A stretch of 64,000 nucleotides of DNA from Persicaria tinctoria (lineage: Eukaryota; Streptophyta; Magnoliopsida; Caryophyllales; Polygonaceae). Every line of letters begins with the position of its first letter. Within the stretch, counting starts at the first letter, position 1. The stretch is taken from assembly GCA_037127255.1 (NCBI GenBank), contig JBANSL010000016.1, positions 5,272,501 to 5,336,500 of the forward strand, written 5' to 3'. Under the pieces are notes generated by a model, which was not told where the DNA came from, made no database searches, and saw only the letters and a list, made by a program, of their open reading frames with translations. The translations under genes and the position numbers were made by a program. Of this stretch, positions 1 through 12,615 are shown piece after piece.

Positions 1-929
1 TTTTTTTTAATCGGTCTAACCTCCCCCAGGGCCCTCATCACCAGGACAAAATGAAGACTAGCGTCCATTTGGAGAAGGTTCGAGTGTACTTCTAAAATGG
101 AGACATCCCTTTTCATGTTGAACTTCAATTTATATACTTGTCAGCCTTATGACAAAAAAACTAGGAATATAGAACACATTACCAGATCCAGTATCATGCA
201 AGTTCCTTGTACCAAGAAGATTTACTTATGGGAATCTACTAGGAACCAAATACCATACCATAGCCCATATAAAAAAATCATAAGGCGACAAAATGTTCTA
301 CAATTGGTGGCAATGGATGAATGGAGAACATTGTTTCGTTTAAAGGGATGCAAAGGGAAATAGACTAGAGAGAAGTATCAATATGGCAGCGATGGAAGTG
401 TTTGCATGGGAAGGAACAAATTAATTTCCCTAACCAGATTAATTAATCAAGTAGCTTAGTGCCCATCTGGATGAAATTTAAGCAAAGGGAAAGGGAATCG
501 AGATAGAATAATTTGAATAGCAAGCCAATACTTTCTTGTACACTTACATAGTTTTTGTGGGTTTATAAGAGGCTATGAAAGAAGGATTTCCTCAGGTTGT
601 TACCCCATGTCCAATAGGGGAAATGAAATGACAGGATGAAACCAAATTTTGTATAGAAAATGAGAGTGCATTAATTTTGAAATAAGATTATGGTTACTGA
701 ATAATAACAAATGGACTAGTTTCCCATTCCGTTTACATAATCTTCTATCAAAAGGGCCCTTAGTCCTAGTTGAGAGAATAAAGATGGCACAAGTGGGTTA
801 AAACTAACAGTTCCATGGAAGGGGAGGTCTAAGCAGTGCTCACTAATTAAGTATAATTTTAACATCGATTTTGTTACTGTCCACATAATATTTCATACTT
901 ATGACTTACAAGCCAGAATAAGCAGCTAC
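1..929. other. Presumed intron or downstream part of the CCDC93-like gene
   Basis: No exon could be supported here. It should contain an intron and possibly later exons of the minus-strand gene whose fifth exon ends at 930. The small plus-strand frame at 97-363 has no recognisable family and looks like chance. Confidence 0.35.
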
Positions 930-2263
930 CTGTTGTGTTCCCTTCAGAATAGCTTCCATAGATTCGATGAGTTTAGTACGGCCAGCAGCACTAGTGATGG
1001 CATCTTGAAACTATACCAAGTAAAATGCAGTAAACAAGTAAATAGATAGATCATCGTGACGCGACTTGATTTGAACTTTCTATATAACAGAATGACACAT
1101 TTTAATCATTCACCATGTTCACATAAAGGGGGATAGATACCTTTGAACTTTGCTATATATTGGGAAACCTTCATATACTATCATTTTCATCACAAAAAGT
1201 AGCATATATATATAATACAGCTAGAGGTGCAATCTGGCAGACCAGGTTTTGTTCATTTCAGGCTGGAGTATAAAGTATACTAAATGTCAAATCAGTGTAT
1301 ATAATCCTATTTTATTTCGAGCTCGGGTATATTTTGGGATAGGTTGTCTCTATTTTGGGTTATTTTGGGTTGTGGCTCAGTGGTAATCATAGATAAGACG
1401 CATCTTTTTGGCGGTGAGAGTAGCAATGGAGGTGAATCAGGTGATTATGTGAAGGTAATTGTTTTATGTACATTTAAGAATGGAAAAAGGAAGAAATATA
1501 CATGATTGGCAAGTTTTCCAGTCCTGTCAAATGGAAGATGAAAACTAAAAATGTGTGGAAGATCAGAAATACAAAAAACAATCAAACAAATTGCTTAAAT
1601 TGAAGGGCCACAAATCAATACCTGAGAACTTATTGAATTCAGCAAAGATGTTTCCTTCAGCATCAAATCTTTGATCTCCAGGAGAGCATTATAGGTTGCA
1701 TAGTGGTTACGAGTTTGTCGAAGCTTCCCCTGTCCATTAACCAAAGACTGTATGAGAAAAGCAAAGTAACGCATAAATCACCGAACAGGAACGACATCTG
1801 AACAATGCAGCAAACACTCAAGCACCTGAATTTGAACATACAACTCCGAGAAACGGCGTTCATACCTGCATAAAGTGAAGCAGTTCTTTACACATTATCA
1901 TACTGGATGACATAGATCAAACACTTGGCTTGAGGAGATAAAAGACATACTGGATCAATTCAGGTTGGATTGGTACTTCATCCAATTTCCGCCTAAGAGA
2001 AACTACTCTCCTCAGATTTGCAGCAAGTTCCTATGGAGCATGGCCAGAAGTTCAATTCAGCAGCGAATTTACAGACACTTGTTCTTCGTCCACACCAAAG
2101 CACCACATCGAAAGCTTGCAAATGCGAATGAATAAATTCGGCAAATTACCTTCTTTGCTGAGTGTAAGAGCTCCGATGCGTCACGAATTGCACGATCGAG
2201 AAGATCAGAAACCTCGATCTCAGCGTCAGGGCAACTGCTTGATTGTTTCTGCTCCGACTCCAT
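930..2263 (-). CDS. CCDC93-like coiled-coil protein, first five exons (partial)
   Basis: Resembles the C-terminal coiled-coil half of CCDC93, a subunit of the Commander/CCC endosomal recycling complex. Known plant homologues are about half the length of the animal protein and are often labelled paramyosin-related. Exons on the minus strand: 2150-2263, 1951-2030, 1826-1865, 1622-1747 and 930-1010; all junctions are GT-AG and stay in frame (about 147 residues). Recognisable stretches are KLDEVPIQPELIQYERRFSE, then a segment containing ATYNALLEIKDLMLKE and SLLNSI, then FQDAITSAAGRTKLIE, matching the order in CCDC93. The ATG at 2263 was chosen because the longer frame upstream opens with TTG. No stop is reached; remaining exons must lie left of 930 or outside the window, and I could not place them in 1-929. 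The fold and family are fairly sure; function in plants is inferred. Confidence 0.72.
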
Positions 2264-3007
2264 TGCTTGATCTAGCAATGCGGAATATTGTTGTTGATTG
2301 AGACTGGAACGAAATTTCTCATAGAAACGGATGAAATCTGAGAATTTGGGAGATTAGGGTTCAGAAATCTGATGGAGATTCAGTGGAAATAGAAAACGGC
2401 AGTTGATGGTGAGCCACCGCGCCCGCCGGTGATGCCAACAATGAGAACCGATATACTCAACCAGTCAAGAGGGAGTTGATCTAAGAACCGGATTCACTTT
2501 TGGTTCATCGATCCGAATTAAAATCAAGAACCGGGTTCACTTTTGGTTCATTGATCCGTATTTACTAGGATTAATTACAGAAAACCACCCTCAAAATACA
2601 AAATTTCAGAAACATCACCCATAAACTTGGTTTTCTTTCAAATAACCACCAAATGTCTGCAAAATGACAAATTAACTCTTCGGCCTTGCACATTTTGGTA
2701 AACATTTACTAATCCTTGTTTGTTTAGAATGTTGTATTTCATTTGTTAGGTTCACTCGAGGGTTCGTTTTGAGTGTAAACACAAGCAAGGCAACAGAGAA
2801 AAATGAGTTTCGGGTAAAAATCCGAAAGCTCCAAGTAACCGAATGTCTCAAACCGGATTTGTTGAAGGCAGCCTATAGTTAGGACTGCTTGATTTCAATC
2901 AACATAAGCGTGCAAAGGCATCTTAGTTCCTGCTAAACACAATTCGTCGCGAATGAAATCGTTATTGTGGTTGTGGCAGACTGCGTGCACCTTCTAGCTA
3001 GTCGCGA
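2264..3007. promoter_or_regulatory. Intergenic: CCDC93-like promoter side and GLYR1 3' flank
   Basis: The 744 bp between two minus-strand genes must hold the promoter and leader of the CCDC93-like gene and the 3' UTR of the reductase gene. A near-duplicate phrase, gaaccgg followed by ttcacttttggttca, occurs at about 2486 and 2530. No other element was recognised. Confidence 0.4.
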
Positions 3008-5795
3008 TCAGCATGGTCGCTCAGAATCCTTGAGAGTTTCATACACAGCCGAGAAGTCCTGGTCTCCCAACCCCATGCTTCTCGCCTTCTTATAAGCCTA
3101 AGTTAACCAGAACCCGAATCTGTAAGAACACGAAACTCGAAAAGCTACATTTTAACATAAGATGGGGAAGCAAACCTCATTGGCAGCAGCGGCTACTGGC
3201 ATTGCGACGGCATTGCTGTCCCCGAGGGCAAGGGCCAGCCTCATGTCTTTCTGCTGATGTTTCAAGGGAAATGCGGGTGTGTAGTTGCTCTTGAGCATGC
3301 TCGGTCCTTTCAACTTGAACATCGGGTTTGCAATCGCTCCCAAATCCTATCCATCAAATTAAGTCATCTAGTGTTGGGGAAACAAACAAAAGCTGCGCAA
3401 CATGTACATTGCAGATGATTCTTTTTTTCTTTGTCCTTACCAAAACGCTGAGGAGGGTAAGAGGATCAAGTCCGCTCTTGTCGGCCAATTCCATACCTTC
3501 GGCTAATGCATTCATCATACTGGAGAGAGGCGGAATGTGATATATCTATGACTCGTCAAGATTCAACGTAGTTATAAAGTGCAGAAGATCAACGATACCT
3601 GCCCATGATCATGTTGACGACGAGTTTCATTCTTGCCCCATTTCCGACCTGCCCCAAGAAGAATGACTTCTTTCCCAAAATGTCGAATGCAGGAATAGCC
3701 TCTTCATAGAGTGCCTTCATAAGATAGCAAATTCTGAGTTCTAAGAAACCAGCAAATTTGCAGTAATTTGAGAGGACAGGGGTTGGAAAAGCATGTGAGT
3801 GGAGCATTTCAATGCTCAATGTGTATCAGAGTATAATCAAGTTCGAAAACCCTCTTTCAAAGCAATGATAAATAAATGTAAGAAGTTTGAATCAAAACAT
3901 TGTCTTATTGATAGCTTCAATGACTTCATACAAGATATTTCCAATAAGAATAACCCTTTATAATAGGGTATAGGAGCTCAAAATCAATGGTTAAAATTCA
4001 AAATTGTATGGACAAAAGATAACTGTTCGGTTCCATTTAAAAAAAAAAGAAAAGAAAAGGGGGAAATAATACTTGTGATAATACAATTTTGATTGGGGAT
4101 AATCTTCTTTGAAAGGTGCGTCTACACTAAAATACCTTGTCCCCAGCAGCAAGAATTACTAACTGGCCATCTTCGGCTGGCTTCTTACTTCCAGAAACGG
4201 GAGCCTCAACGAATTGCCCACCTTTCGCTGTAACTGCCTGTGAGTATTTAAATTTTCAATTTTGAATACAACCTCATGTACGAAAGTAAATTAGCAGATT
4301 TAAGTACCAGCAAGCTTCTCAGCTTCTTATTCAAAATGCTAAAAAATAAAATAAAAATTGCATAGGTGGTCTTAATTGACTTGGTATATACACTGATGTT
4401 TCATGTAATCTGAAGTTCTTCCCTCTCATTTCCTTTCCCAGAGTGAGGGGGAAGAGAATACGGAAACACTAGGCTAAATTTGCCCATTAAGATCCCAAAT
4501 ATATCTAAATGTCAAATACATTAATCATGCCGAGAAAAAGTTTCATACGTTCTCTGCTGATCAAACCAGCACCTGTTTATAATTTCAATAGACGAAAGAA
4601 ATCTTATTCTATCACTTGAGTTACAATATGCCTATCCTCTCATCACTGTAACCTTGAGTTAACATGCAGGAATTACACTTGCAAACAAAGGATTGGAATG
4701 CAGGCAAACATGTCATATGCAAGATATTTCCAAATATATTAATAAAATCAGATGAAATTCACATTTGTAGCACGTCAATAAAACAAAAGCATAAATAAGC
4801 TGTTTGGCCATTCAAACCTCACTGATCTTGATTGACGTTTCAGCATCCACAGTTGACATATCAATGTACCCTTTGCCACTGGAAATCTGCTCCAAAACTC
4901 CATCTTTGTTGAAAACCACCTGTTTGAAATTACAAAATAGGAAAACAAGTCAAGATAAATCAACTAAATACTTGGTTAGCCCAAATGACTAAAACACACG
5001 AGTCTACTCACTGAAAGAGCTGCAGAAGGATCTGACAGCATTGCAATTGTATATCTGCACTTCTTGACGACAGCTGCAGGGGTTTCTCCAACTGAAGCGC
5101 CATGCTCTACAAGCTCGTCGCACTGTAACCGGGCCGAGAAAAGTTAAGACAGCAAGCAACTAAAACTATGACAGGTTCGAGCAAAGACAGCCAAGGAAAA
5201 CGTATTAGAATGAAAATAAAGAGTATCTACAAACCAATTCGATTACTTAAAACAATGTATCAAAATCATTTGTTGTCGGCTAACAGTTACCAATTCAATT
5301 TGTAACACCAAAAAAGATTCAGAGTGTTACTCATGTCAACAACAACAACTGTTACATTTTACATCCAAGTGAAGGCAATGGATCCAAATGAGCTCGGTTG
5401 GCATAAGCAATTGACTCAATGAGTAAAAACCCCATGACCCTAGCAGTTCAAACCATCAATCTGATATGAATAACAAGACAAAAAAAAAGGGGGTCCAAAT
5501 ATCATCACCCAAATTCACATACATAAAACAAAATGCACTGTTAGTGGCATAACACTGAATGAATCATAGCTTGTCCAGTACTAAACAAAAAGAACTTGGA
5601 CACATATGCCTGGGCACTACAAAATACAAATCAATTATAAAATCACAGAGACTATAAACATATAAACAAAAGATTTTAGGGTGTGGAGACCTTGGAGAGA
5701 GTCCTGTTCCAAACAGTGACTTTGAATCCACTGCGCAACAGATTCATGGCCATTGCCTTCCCCATGATTCCTAGCCCTAAAAACCCAACCTCCAT
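3008..5795 (-). CDS. GLYR1: Glyoxylate/succinic semialdehyde reductase 1 (GLYR1-type)
   Basis: NADPH-dependent reductase of the beta-hydroxyacid dehydrogenase family; converts glyoxylate to glycolate and succinic semialdehyde to gamma-hydroxybutyrate, detoxifying photorespiratory and GABA-shunt aldehydes. Exons (minus): 5691-5795, 5012-5122, 4818-4919, 4136-4237, 3599-3714, 3441-3519, 3176-3346, 3008-3097. They join in frame to 291 residues; Arabidopsis GLYR1 has 289. Visible motifs: N-terminal Rossmann [20 protein letters not shown], the GYIDMSTVD loop, substrate motif [13 protein letters not shown], catalytic lysine in [15 protein letters not shown], and [18 protein letters not shown]. The protein starts directly at the dinucleotide fold with no transit peptide, which fits the cytosolic isoform 1, not the organellar isoform 2. 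The C terminus is SERPC; the Arabidopsis protein ends in SRE. All splice sites are GT-AG; the gene looks intact. Confidence 0.95.
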
Positions 5796-7600
5796 TTTTC
5801 TCTTTAATCCCTTGGAAGATCAACTGTTAAGCAGGAGTGAAGTGAGATTAAGAACAAAGCGAAATCAATTGAACCCCCAATTGAAACTAGAAAGACTAGG
5901 AAAGAGGAATTAGAGGATACCCAAATTGATGCAGAGGAACAGATCGGTTGAGCAAGTTGATTGCTCGACCGGTGATGATTTGGGTTTCCGGCAAATCTGA
6001 GTGTTGACTGGTGGGTAGTGCCGTAGTGGGTGACACTTGGGATGGCAGAGGCTGTAGTGCAGTTGCCAAATTCGTGGTGGTGGTGGTGTGGTGGCAGGTG
6101 GGTTACCTCCTTTGTAGGACTCAAATGGGCGACTGTGTGTGAGAGATCTTCGTTTTTGTTTGGATTTTGGGCCTTTGTCATTTTCTTGCACTCTCTTTGG
6201 AAGTCACCACCTCCACATGAAATTCAATTGGGCTCACAATTACGTTATCACCCGTAAACACCATTTGTTGTTTTTTTTTCTTAGTCCGGTATTAGACAGT
6301 TTTAGCGAGTGTTTGACAAGGGTTTGATTTTGATGCAGTACTGCACCATAAAGTTTGTTTTTCCCTCGTAAATTTTAATTTTAGGAAAAGAAAAAATTAA
6401 TTAGGTTGGAGTGGGGTTCAAAGGAGGGGGCAATTTTTACCACCCACTCATTTTTTGATGGTTAGGATTCTTTGAACTTCACCCTACAGTACTTGAGGGG
6501 AGCCAAATCCGTTGGGCAAATGGAGTCTTTTTCAGGGGTTGCGTGTTTCTTAGGAGGTGGAAATTATTTTTGGGTTTATGGAGGTGTGACTTGTGAGAGG
6601 TAGTGTTTATTTTTTAAAATAACTTTATAAAAAAACCTGAATGGTGTTTGGTGGTTATAAGGTTTGAAAGTTGTATTTTCAGTGAAAATGTCTAAAATGC
6701 CCTTAATAAAATACCCTCACCTCCCCCTCTTTCCTTTTTCACAGTTTGATGAGAGTTGCAATTCTACAATTTCACAAGCCGCCATAGGGCCAAATGATGG
6801 GTCATTAGACCTTGATGCGGATCGTATCAGGCAATTATTGGTTGGGGACAAATTTAATTTGATTTCTGATGGACACCTTCAATCAATCTTCCAAACAAGA
6901 AGCCATAGGTCTAGAGGGTGACACTCCGGCGGAAGGCAGAGCCCACAGAAGCCCAAAAGCGAGGAGCCCCTGAGGTGATGAAGGAAAACGAAAAACTGGG
7001 TAGAGATTGGACGAGTTTGATGTAGTTGACGGTTGACGTCGACGGATGTGCAGTTGACACCGACGGAGGGGGTGACGATACAACGAGGGCTGGGAGCTGG
7101 TGGAGGATGTCGGAGATGAAGGTAGGGCTAGTGGCGGTGGAGAGCTAGGCGTACCTGAGTTGCGATTAAAGAGGACGAAGATGGTCCACTGGAGAGGACG
7201 ATTGAAGAAAGAAAGAAAGGAGAATCGAGGGCAAAATTTAACAAATTTTTTGCACCTGATAGAAAACCCTTTCGAAGCTTCCTTGGGAGGGCTGCCATTT
7301 TCACCCAATTTCAACTATCTAAACCTCCAGCTGCACCTCATGGAAGCTGATTGCCAAACACCATTCCGAGGGCTTTTTTTTTTTTTTTGCAACCAAGAAA
7401 CCTTTTGGCACCTAATATAACCTGATGACAAACACGCGCTTATACCTGGATTGGGGTATCCTACTCCTCATCCATACAAAGAGAAACTAAGTAGGACTGT
7501 AGGATGCATATCATTCGTCAACATGGAGGAATTACACGGGTTACACAATCGCACAATAATTGAATATTTGGATGGGTTGTATGTGTAATGCCAACTGTGG
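5796..7600. other. GLYR1 5' flank and unassigned intergenic DNA
   Basis: Holds the promoter and leader of the GLYR1-type gene. Several overlapping frames on both strands (a His/Pro-rich one at 5804-6181, others at 6664-6921 and 6883-7314) have low-complexity composition and no family resemblance, so I do not call them genes. A T-run of 18 lies at about 7374. Confidence 0.35.
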
Positions 7601-7609
7601 CAGTTTGGC

Positions 7610-8090
7610 TGTATTTATGGAGTTGGTTGAGGTGGTGTTGGCATGTGGTTGGAAAGGTGTGTCATTGGGTTGCTATTTTCTTTCGCCGGTGGTGTTCTCG
7701 TGATGGGGTGGTGGGATGGTTGGGGTGTTGGTTTGTGAGGTAGGCGACGACCATTTTTGTGTTTGGATGATTTGAGTTTGAGCAAGACTCGGACTTTCGT
7801 TACTTTGATTGAGATCTTTGTCATATGTGTTTCATACATTTCAGTGTTACCGTTGTTCTGCTAGTAAGTTATTTCTTGTTCAAGTTTGAGAGTTTCTGCC
7901 TTTTGCATTGGTCTGTCATCTTTTTATATCTGGTTTGTTTGTTTTGCTTTGGTTTTCTGTTTAGATTCCGGATTTTTACTTGATGTTTTTTTCCCTTTTG
8001 TCATTTGTTTTTGTTTGTAAATGATGGTTAGTCCATCTACCGACTCTCAATTTTCTAAGCGTGTTTAGAGAATCGAATTTCCAATTTCCA
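7610..8090 (+). mobile_element. LINE 3'-end remnant (probable)
   Basis: T/G-rich stretch ending in a phrase with tttttgtcatttgttt and gatggttagtccatctac. The same closing phrase recurs at 18108-18160, where it also ends a T-rich stretch. Such T-rich 3' UTRs are typical of plant L1-type elements. No open reverse-transcriptase frame survives, so the family call is inference. Confidence 0.35.
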
Positions 8091-8177
8091 AAAAAAAATA
8101 AAGCAAATGGTCATGACTCATGATGGTTAAAGGTAAGGGTTGTTATTAGGGGTAGTTATTAGCAAGATCCTTATGTG

Positions 8178-8279
8178 GCCCGGCCCCATTGGGCCCAAGA
8201 ATCACACACAGCCCATGAGGCCCAAAATCCCGCACAGCCCATCAGGTCCAAAGTCCCACACAGCCCATGAGGCCCAACT
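8178..8279. repeat. GGCCCA-rich tandem repeat
   Basis: Three imperfect units of about 34 bp built on cacagcccatgaggcccaa. Each carries GGCCCA/TGGGCC-type cores, which in plants are Site II boxes bound by TCP factors when in promoters. No gene is visible next to it, so a regulatory role is only possible. Confidence 0.6.
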
Positions 8280-8886
8280 AGCACATTGAGTCTCCTTTTG
8301 TGTACGGCTCTTTTTCTTGGCGTTTTACACAATAGGCCTCCTCTACAACATTCTATACTCTACCCCTACATTACAAAAATATTTAAAGCAATTTTAAAAA
8401 TAATTTTTTAAAAATAATTTTTCATTTTGAAATATAAAAAGATAATTGTATATAATAAAAGAGATTTTCTTTTTCAATAAATAATTCCGTTTAAATCGTA
8501 ATATTTATTATATCCTACTTAAAAACAAATATTCATTTTGAAAAAATTTGAGTATGAAATAACTATGATTTACTATAGAAAACAATTTTCAAATTTTATA
8601 TAAAAAAAAATTACAGTAATTTATATCCTAAATATTTGTGTCCCTTGTCATTTCTCAACAAAGCACACATTTATAAGTATGTCATTACACTTCAATATGT
8701 CAATGCTCCACAAAGCTAGCTAGTGATCTACCAAGGGACTAACTTCTAAAATACTTCACACATATATTTCAACGGTTTCTTCAAAAAAAAAAAAATCACA
8801 ATAGTCGGGAAACAAAAGTTATATTTTTTAAATTATTTTCGCTCCAACTTTAACAACTTCCTCTTTAAATACCTAGAGAAACATTT

Positions 8887-9076
8887 TTATTTTTTTTTTT
8901 GATAAGGAAATAATTCGAGGACCAGACAAGCCTGGATCCTCGAGAGGCCGACAGAGTCGGCAGACGGCGAACCGTCAAACATACAACGAAATAAAAAGAA
9001 AACACAACGGAAAAAAGAAAACGGTGCAATACAAGAACCGGAAAACAAACCGTCCAAGCCGACCTAACGATCGATG
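8887..9076 (-). mobile_element. 5'-truncated LINE fragment with 16-bp TSD
   Basis: A 190-bp insert beginning on the plus strand with a T-run and gataagg, i.e. a poly(A) tail on the minus strand. It is flanked by the perfect duplication acctagagaaacattt at 8871-8886 and 9077-9092. A long TSD plus poly(A) marks target-primed reverse transcription. The body shares a stretch (cgagaggccga, aaccgtcaaacat) with the related copy at 25920-26250. Confidence 0.75.
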
Positions 9077-9759
9077 ACCTAGAGAAACATTTATGTTTAA
9101 TAGAATACTGCAGCATATTAAGGAAAATCATTCTATTTTTTTGTTACTTCTAAAAAGCTCAAAATTATGTAAAATTGAAAAGGGTATGCAGGTGATAATC
9201 TATATGCAACAAATTAACAAGACAAGGGCCTCCTTGGTCCTCCTGGTAAGAACTAGCCTGCAGTAGTCAAAATCACTAGTCACTAAAAACACAGCTACAT
9301 ATAAGTGCTGCACTTACTGCAGTAAAAAAAAACAAAGGATGAATCCACTGTACAATATCTTATTTCCATATGGCTCTCTCTACACATATATATAGCTTGC
9401 TAGATAACTGCAAGTTCAAATTTATCCTGTGTAAGTTTTGCAACACTACAAATTTAGCCTGTTAGCAATAAGCACATATATATGTATCATGTATGGCCCC
9501 TTCCCTCCTTCCCTTGAGATGTACCCAGTTTCCAAATAGTCCATACATAGCTGCAATTCAGATTCTCATTGTTATGTCCCTCTCTCTTCTGCACTCCTTC
9601 GATTACACATACCGCCCCCGGCCCCTTCGAATATTTCCGATTTCGTTTTTTCTTTTCTTTTGTCTATATGCAATCTACTTGTATTTTACTCTGATATATT
9701 TATTCACATTCCCACATATATTCATTCACATTCTTAGGGAATTCAACAGGGTTCCTTCA

Positions 9760-9895
9760 TTAGATCCTGATGCAATGGCTTCAAGCTCAAAACTGCGCGT
9801 TCTCGTCCTCCAGGACGCTATTGGGTGGTGGTCATGTCGGAGCTGACACCACCCAAACTATTTGCGCGCCTTGTCAAAAATAAAAAATAAAAAAA
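9760..9895 (+). mobile_element. LINE 3' fragment (ORF2 C terminus)
   Basis: Encodes a short tail ending DAIGWWSCRS and stop, matching the DALGWWSSRV end of the LINE at 12616-14162, followed by an A-rich tail (ataaaaaataaaaaa). Only the last part of the element is preserved; the preceding frame from 9493 is not LINE-like. Confidence 0.6.
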
Positions 9896-9899
9896 CATT

Positions 9900-12300
9900 G
9901 ACTGATTCACTTATTCGTTTGGCCCACGATTCAACTATGTATAGTCAGGTTGGATTCACGTAACATAGATCGATTTAACAATTAGATTGACAGATTGATT
10001 CACGTAACATAGATCGATTCATCCAAAGATCAACGGGTACATATAAACACTTATTAATTATAACATATAAGCGCGTCTGATATATTTTCGATGTGGGATT
10101 CATTTAATATTGCAGAAATCGGACATCGACGAAAGAGGACAAAAGAGGGGTGTGTGGGCATGCATGCATGCAGAATACATACGGAGAGGGGTTTGATGAG
10201 TACGTTTGCATGCAAGAAGGGATTCATGCATGCCATAAGATGCCAGCTTATCCTTTTTTTCACCATCATTGGGTTATTACGAGCTTCTGATTTTTCACCT
10301 TTTTACCTTTTCACCTTACAGTAACAGTTACTCTTTTTACAGCTTACCACATACACACACACCCGGCAAGCGGTAGCGGCCAAATTTGGAGGGCTTCTTT
10401 TTTTGATCATTTGGAAAAAAGGATGCAATGATTATACACTTATAAAAGCAAAAAGTGTCCACTTTAGTGTTATTTCCCAATTTAAGGATAAGTCCATGCA
10501 CTTTTGTAAGTTCATGGGGTATAAATGACACCCACAAGTGTATGGGGTTCAGTTGTAGTATATCGAGTGTCGTATCCACAAGGACTATGTGGTATCGATT
10601 ATCAATTCAAACTGATTTAACTAAGTCAAGAAAATAAAGGCGAAATGTTTATATGGATGGAGAAAGTAACCAACTAAAGAGAAACAACTATGCAAAAATA
10701 GGTATTAAACAATGGATACGAGGCAAGTCTAGGGTAAAAGATCACCACAACGACGCTTTAATAGATTAATATTAATATTCGTGTCACCTTGTCTGAATTT
10801 GTTGAAGGTAGGTTGTCTAAGGTAATCGCAAATCTCCTTTCGATATCAAAGCGAATGTGTCTAAATTGGTTAACAATCACCTTTCGGACTCAAGCAACCA
10901 ATTTAGACCCTTTAAGTTCTTAGAATTCTAGATGATAATCATATCAACGTCGCCTTTCGGTATCGATTAATATCAAAATCATCTAAAATATCTATGATAA
11001 CCTATAAATCCTCAAGAAGCTTAATTTCACTTTCGATCAACTAAATTTCAGGTTTAATCCTATGGTTCCGATGGATCCAATAGCTTTTCGGCCTAAATTC
11101 ACCATCTAAATTCTAATTTAGGGTTTTAGTCTTTCGATTTCAAACCCTAAATCAGTTCTAACCAATTTTCATCAATTAGGGCTGGCGCAATAGGATTAAA
11201 TCTAACAATGATCAGACAAACGAATATCAATCTCAACACTACCAAATCATCGTTTGGATCACCCTAACCCTAGAACGGAGAAATTAGAAAAGCATAATAA
11301 AATAAACAATGAACTAGATTATAGACAGAAATAGATCAAAGTTTAGAATAGAATGCAAACCGAAATTTCCGTCCTCGATCCAAAGTGTATACCGTCAAAC
11401 CAAGAACAACCTAAACCTAAAAAGTGGCCGAAGCCATGTACGGCAAAAAAAAAAAAAAAAAAAAAAAAAAACCAAAAGGCCTCCCCCTTTATTCTAAAAC
11501 ATACGGGAGTATATATTAGGTTTTAGGAAAATTACATTTTCAACCCATAAAATTAAATAACTAAATTGCATCCCAACACCCAATTATAAATTAACTCCAC
11601 AAAACAGCTCCCACATTTAACAAACTTCTGCACTTGACAAGTTAGCTTCTCGGGTCCGATCCAAATTGCTCATCTCTCCGTATTAAGCTTGATTTTCCTC
11701 GATAATAGCCTCCAAATGCCTGAAACAAATAAAAACCGGATGTAGACTCCGAAAATACAAAATAAAATAAATAAAGTATAAAATATGACAAATGTGCATG
11801 AAAATGACCTAAACTAATATGCAAATGCAATCCTAAAATATGACTAAAATAGATGCTATCAATAAACGTGCAACAAAATTGGGTGTGTTCTGACGCAACG
11901 GAACCAGAAATTAAAATTTTTAGGTGGATTGAATACAGTAACGGAGCTAAAAAAATTCCGGAGGGGGCACAATTATACATGCGATATAGTTTTTGATTAA
12001 ATTGGCATAAAGAATTATATATAATACTATAATAAATTATGTTATTTTAAGATAAAATGTCATCAGTTTATGATAAAATGCATATAATAAACATTAAGTG
12101 AAGATTATGGTTGTTATATATATGAGCTGAATAGCTAGAGTTTGGCTCGAGTTTTGACTTGTTTGGCTTGAACAACAATCCTAGTCAATATATGACTTGT
12201 TGCAAGTACTCATAACATATAATAACGCATATTAAAATATCATACTATATGTATATATGATATATGAGTCCAAATCACCTACAACCTCCCATACATCCTT
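9900..12300. other. Intergenic, unclassified repeat-like DNA
   Basis: No gene. 9940-10020 has a short repeat of gattcacgtaacatagatcg. From about 10540 to 11990 the sequence reads like non-coding retroelement DNA (repeated 'cctttcg' phrases, an A-run of over 30 at about 11440), but I could not assign it to a family or find termini. Confidence 0.35.
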
Positions 12301-12303
12301 ATG

Positions 12304-12599
12304 TGTGACACAAAATTAATGATGTTAAATATTTATAATAAAAAAAAATAAAAAAAAATATTTATGTTACAAATAACTAATGATATATATTTGTATAGTT
12401 TTTTCATGAAAAAACATATTTTGAAAAATATTAAAACTGAAAAGATGATGATTTGATAATAATAAATTTTAATATTTTTTTAAATATGTTTTTTCATGAA
12501 AAAATTATACAAATATATATCATTAGTTATTTGTAACATAAATATATTTTTTTTAATTTTTTTATTATAAATATTTAACATAATTAATTTTGTGTTACA
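12304..12599. mobile_element. Foldback MITE with about 135-bp inverted arms
   Basis: The left arm beginning tgtgacacaaaattaat and the right arm ending attaattttgtgttaca pair over about 135 bp with few mismatches, leaving a short AT-rich centre. Almost the whole 296 bp can form one hairpin. The superfamily is unclear because no convincing TSD was found. It ends one base before the TSD of the LINE at 12616. Confidence 0.75.
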
Positions 12600-12615
12600 T
12601 GGAAGGGTGTATATA

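Noticed and set aside
97..363. 88-residue plus-strand frame
   Set aside because: No recognisable motif; lies in the expected intron or 3' part of the CCDC93-like gene on the other strand.
5804..6191. Open frames with His/Pro-rich translations upstream of GLYR1
   Set aside because: They overlap the leader and promoter of the reductase gene, have low-complexity composition and no family resemblance.
6664..7420. Several overlapping frames on both strands
   Set aside because: No conserved motif, no plausible splice structure, frames conflict with each other.
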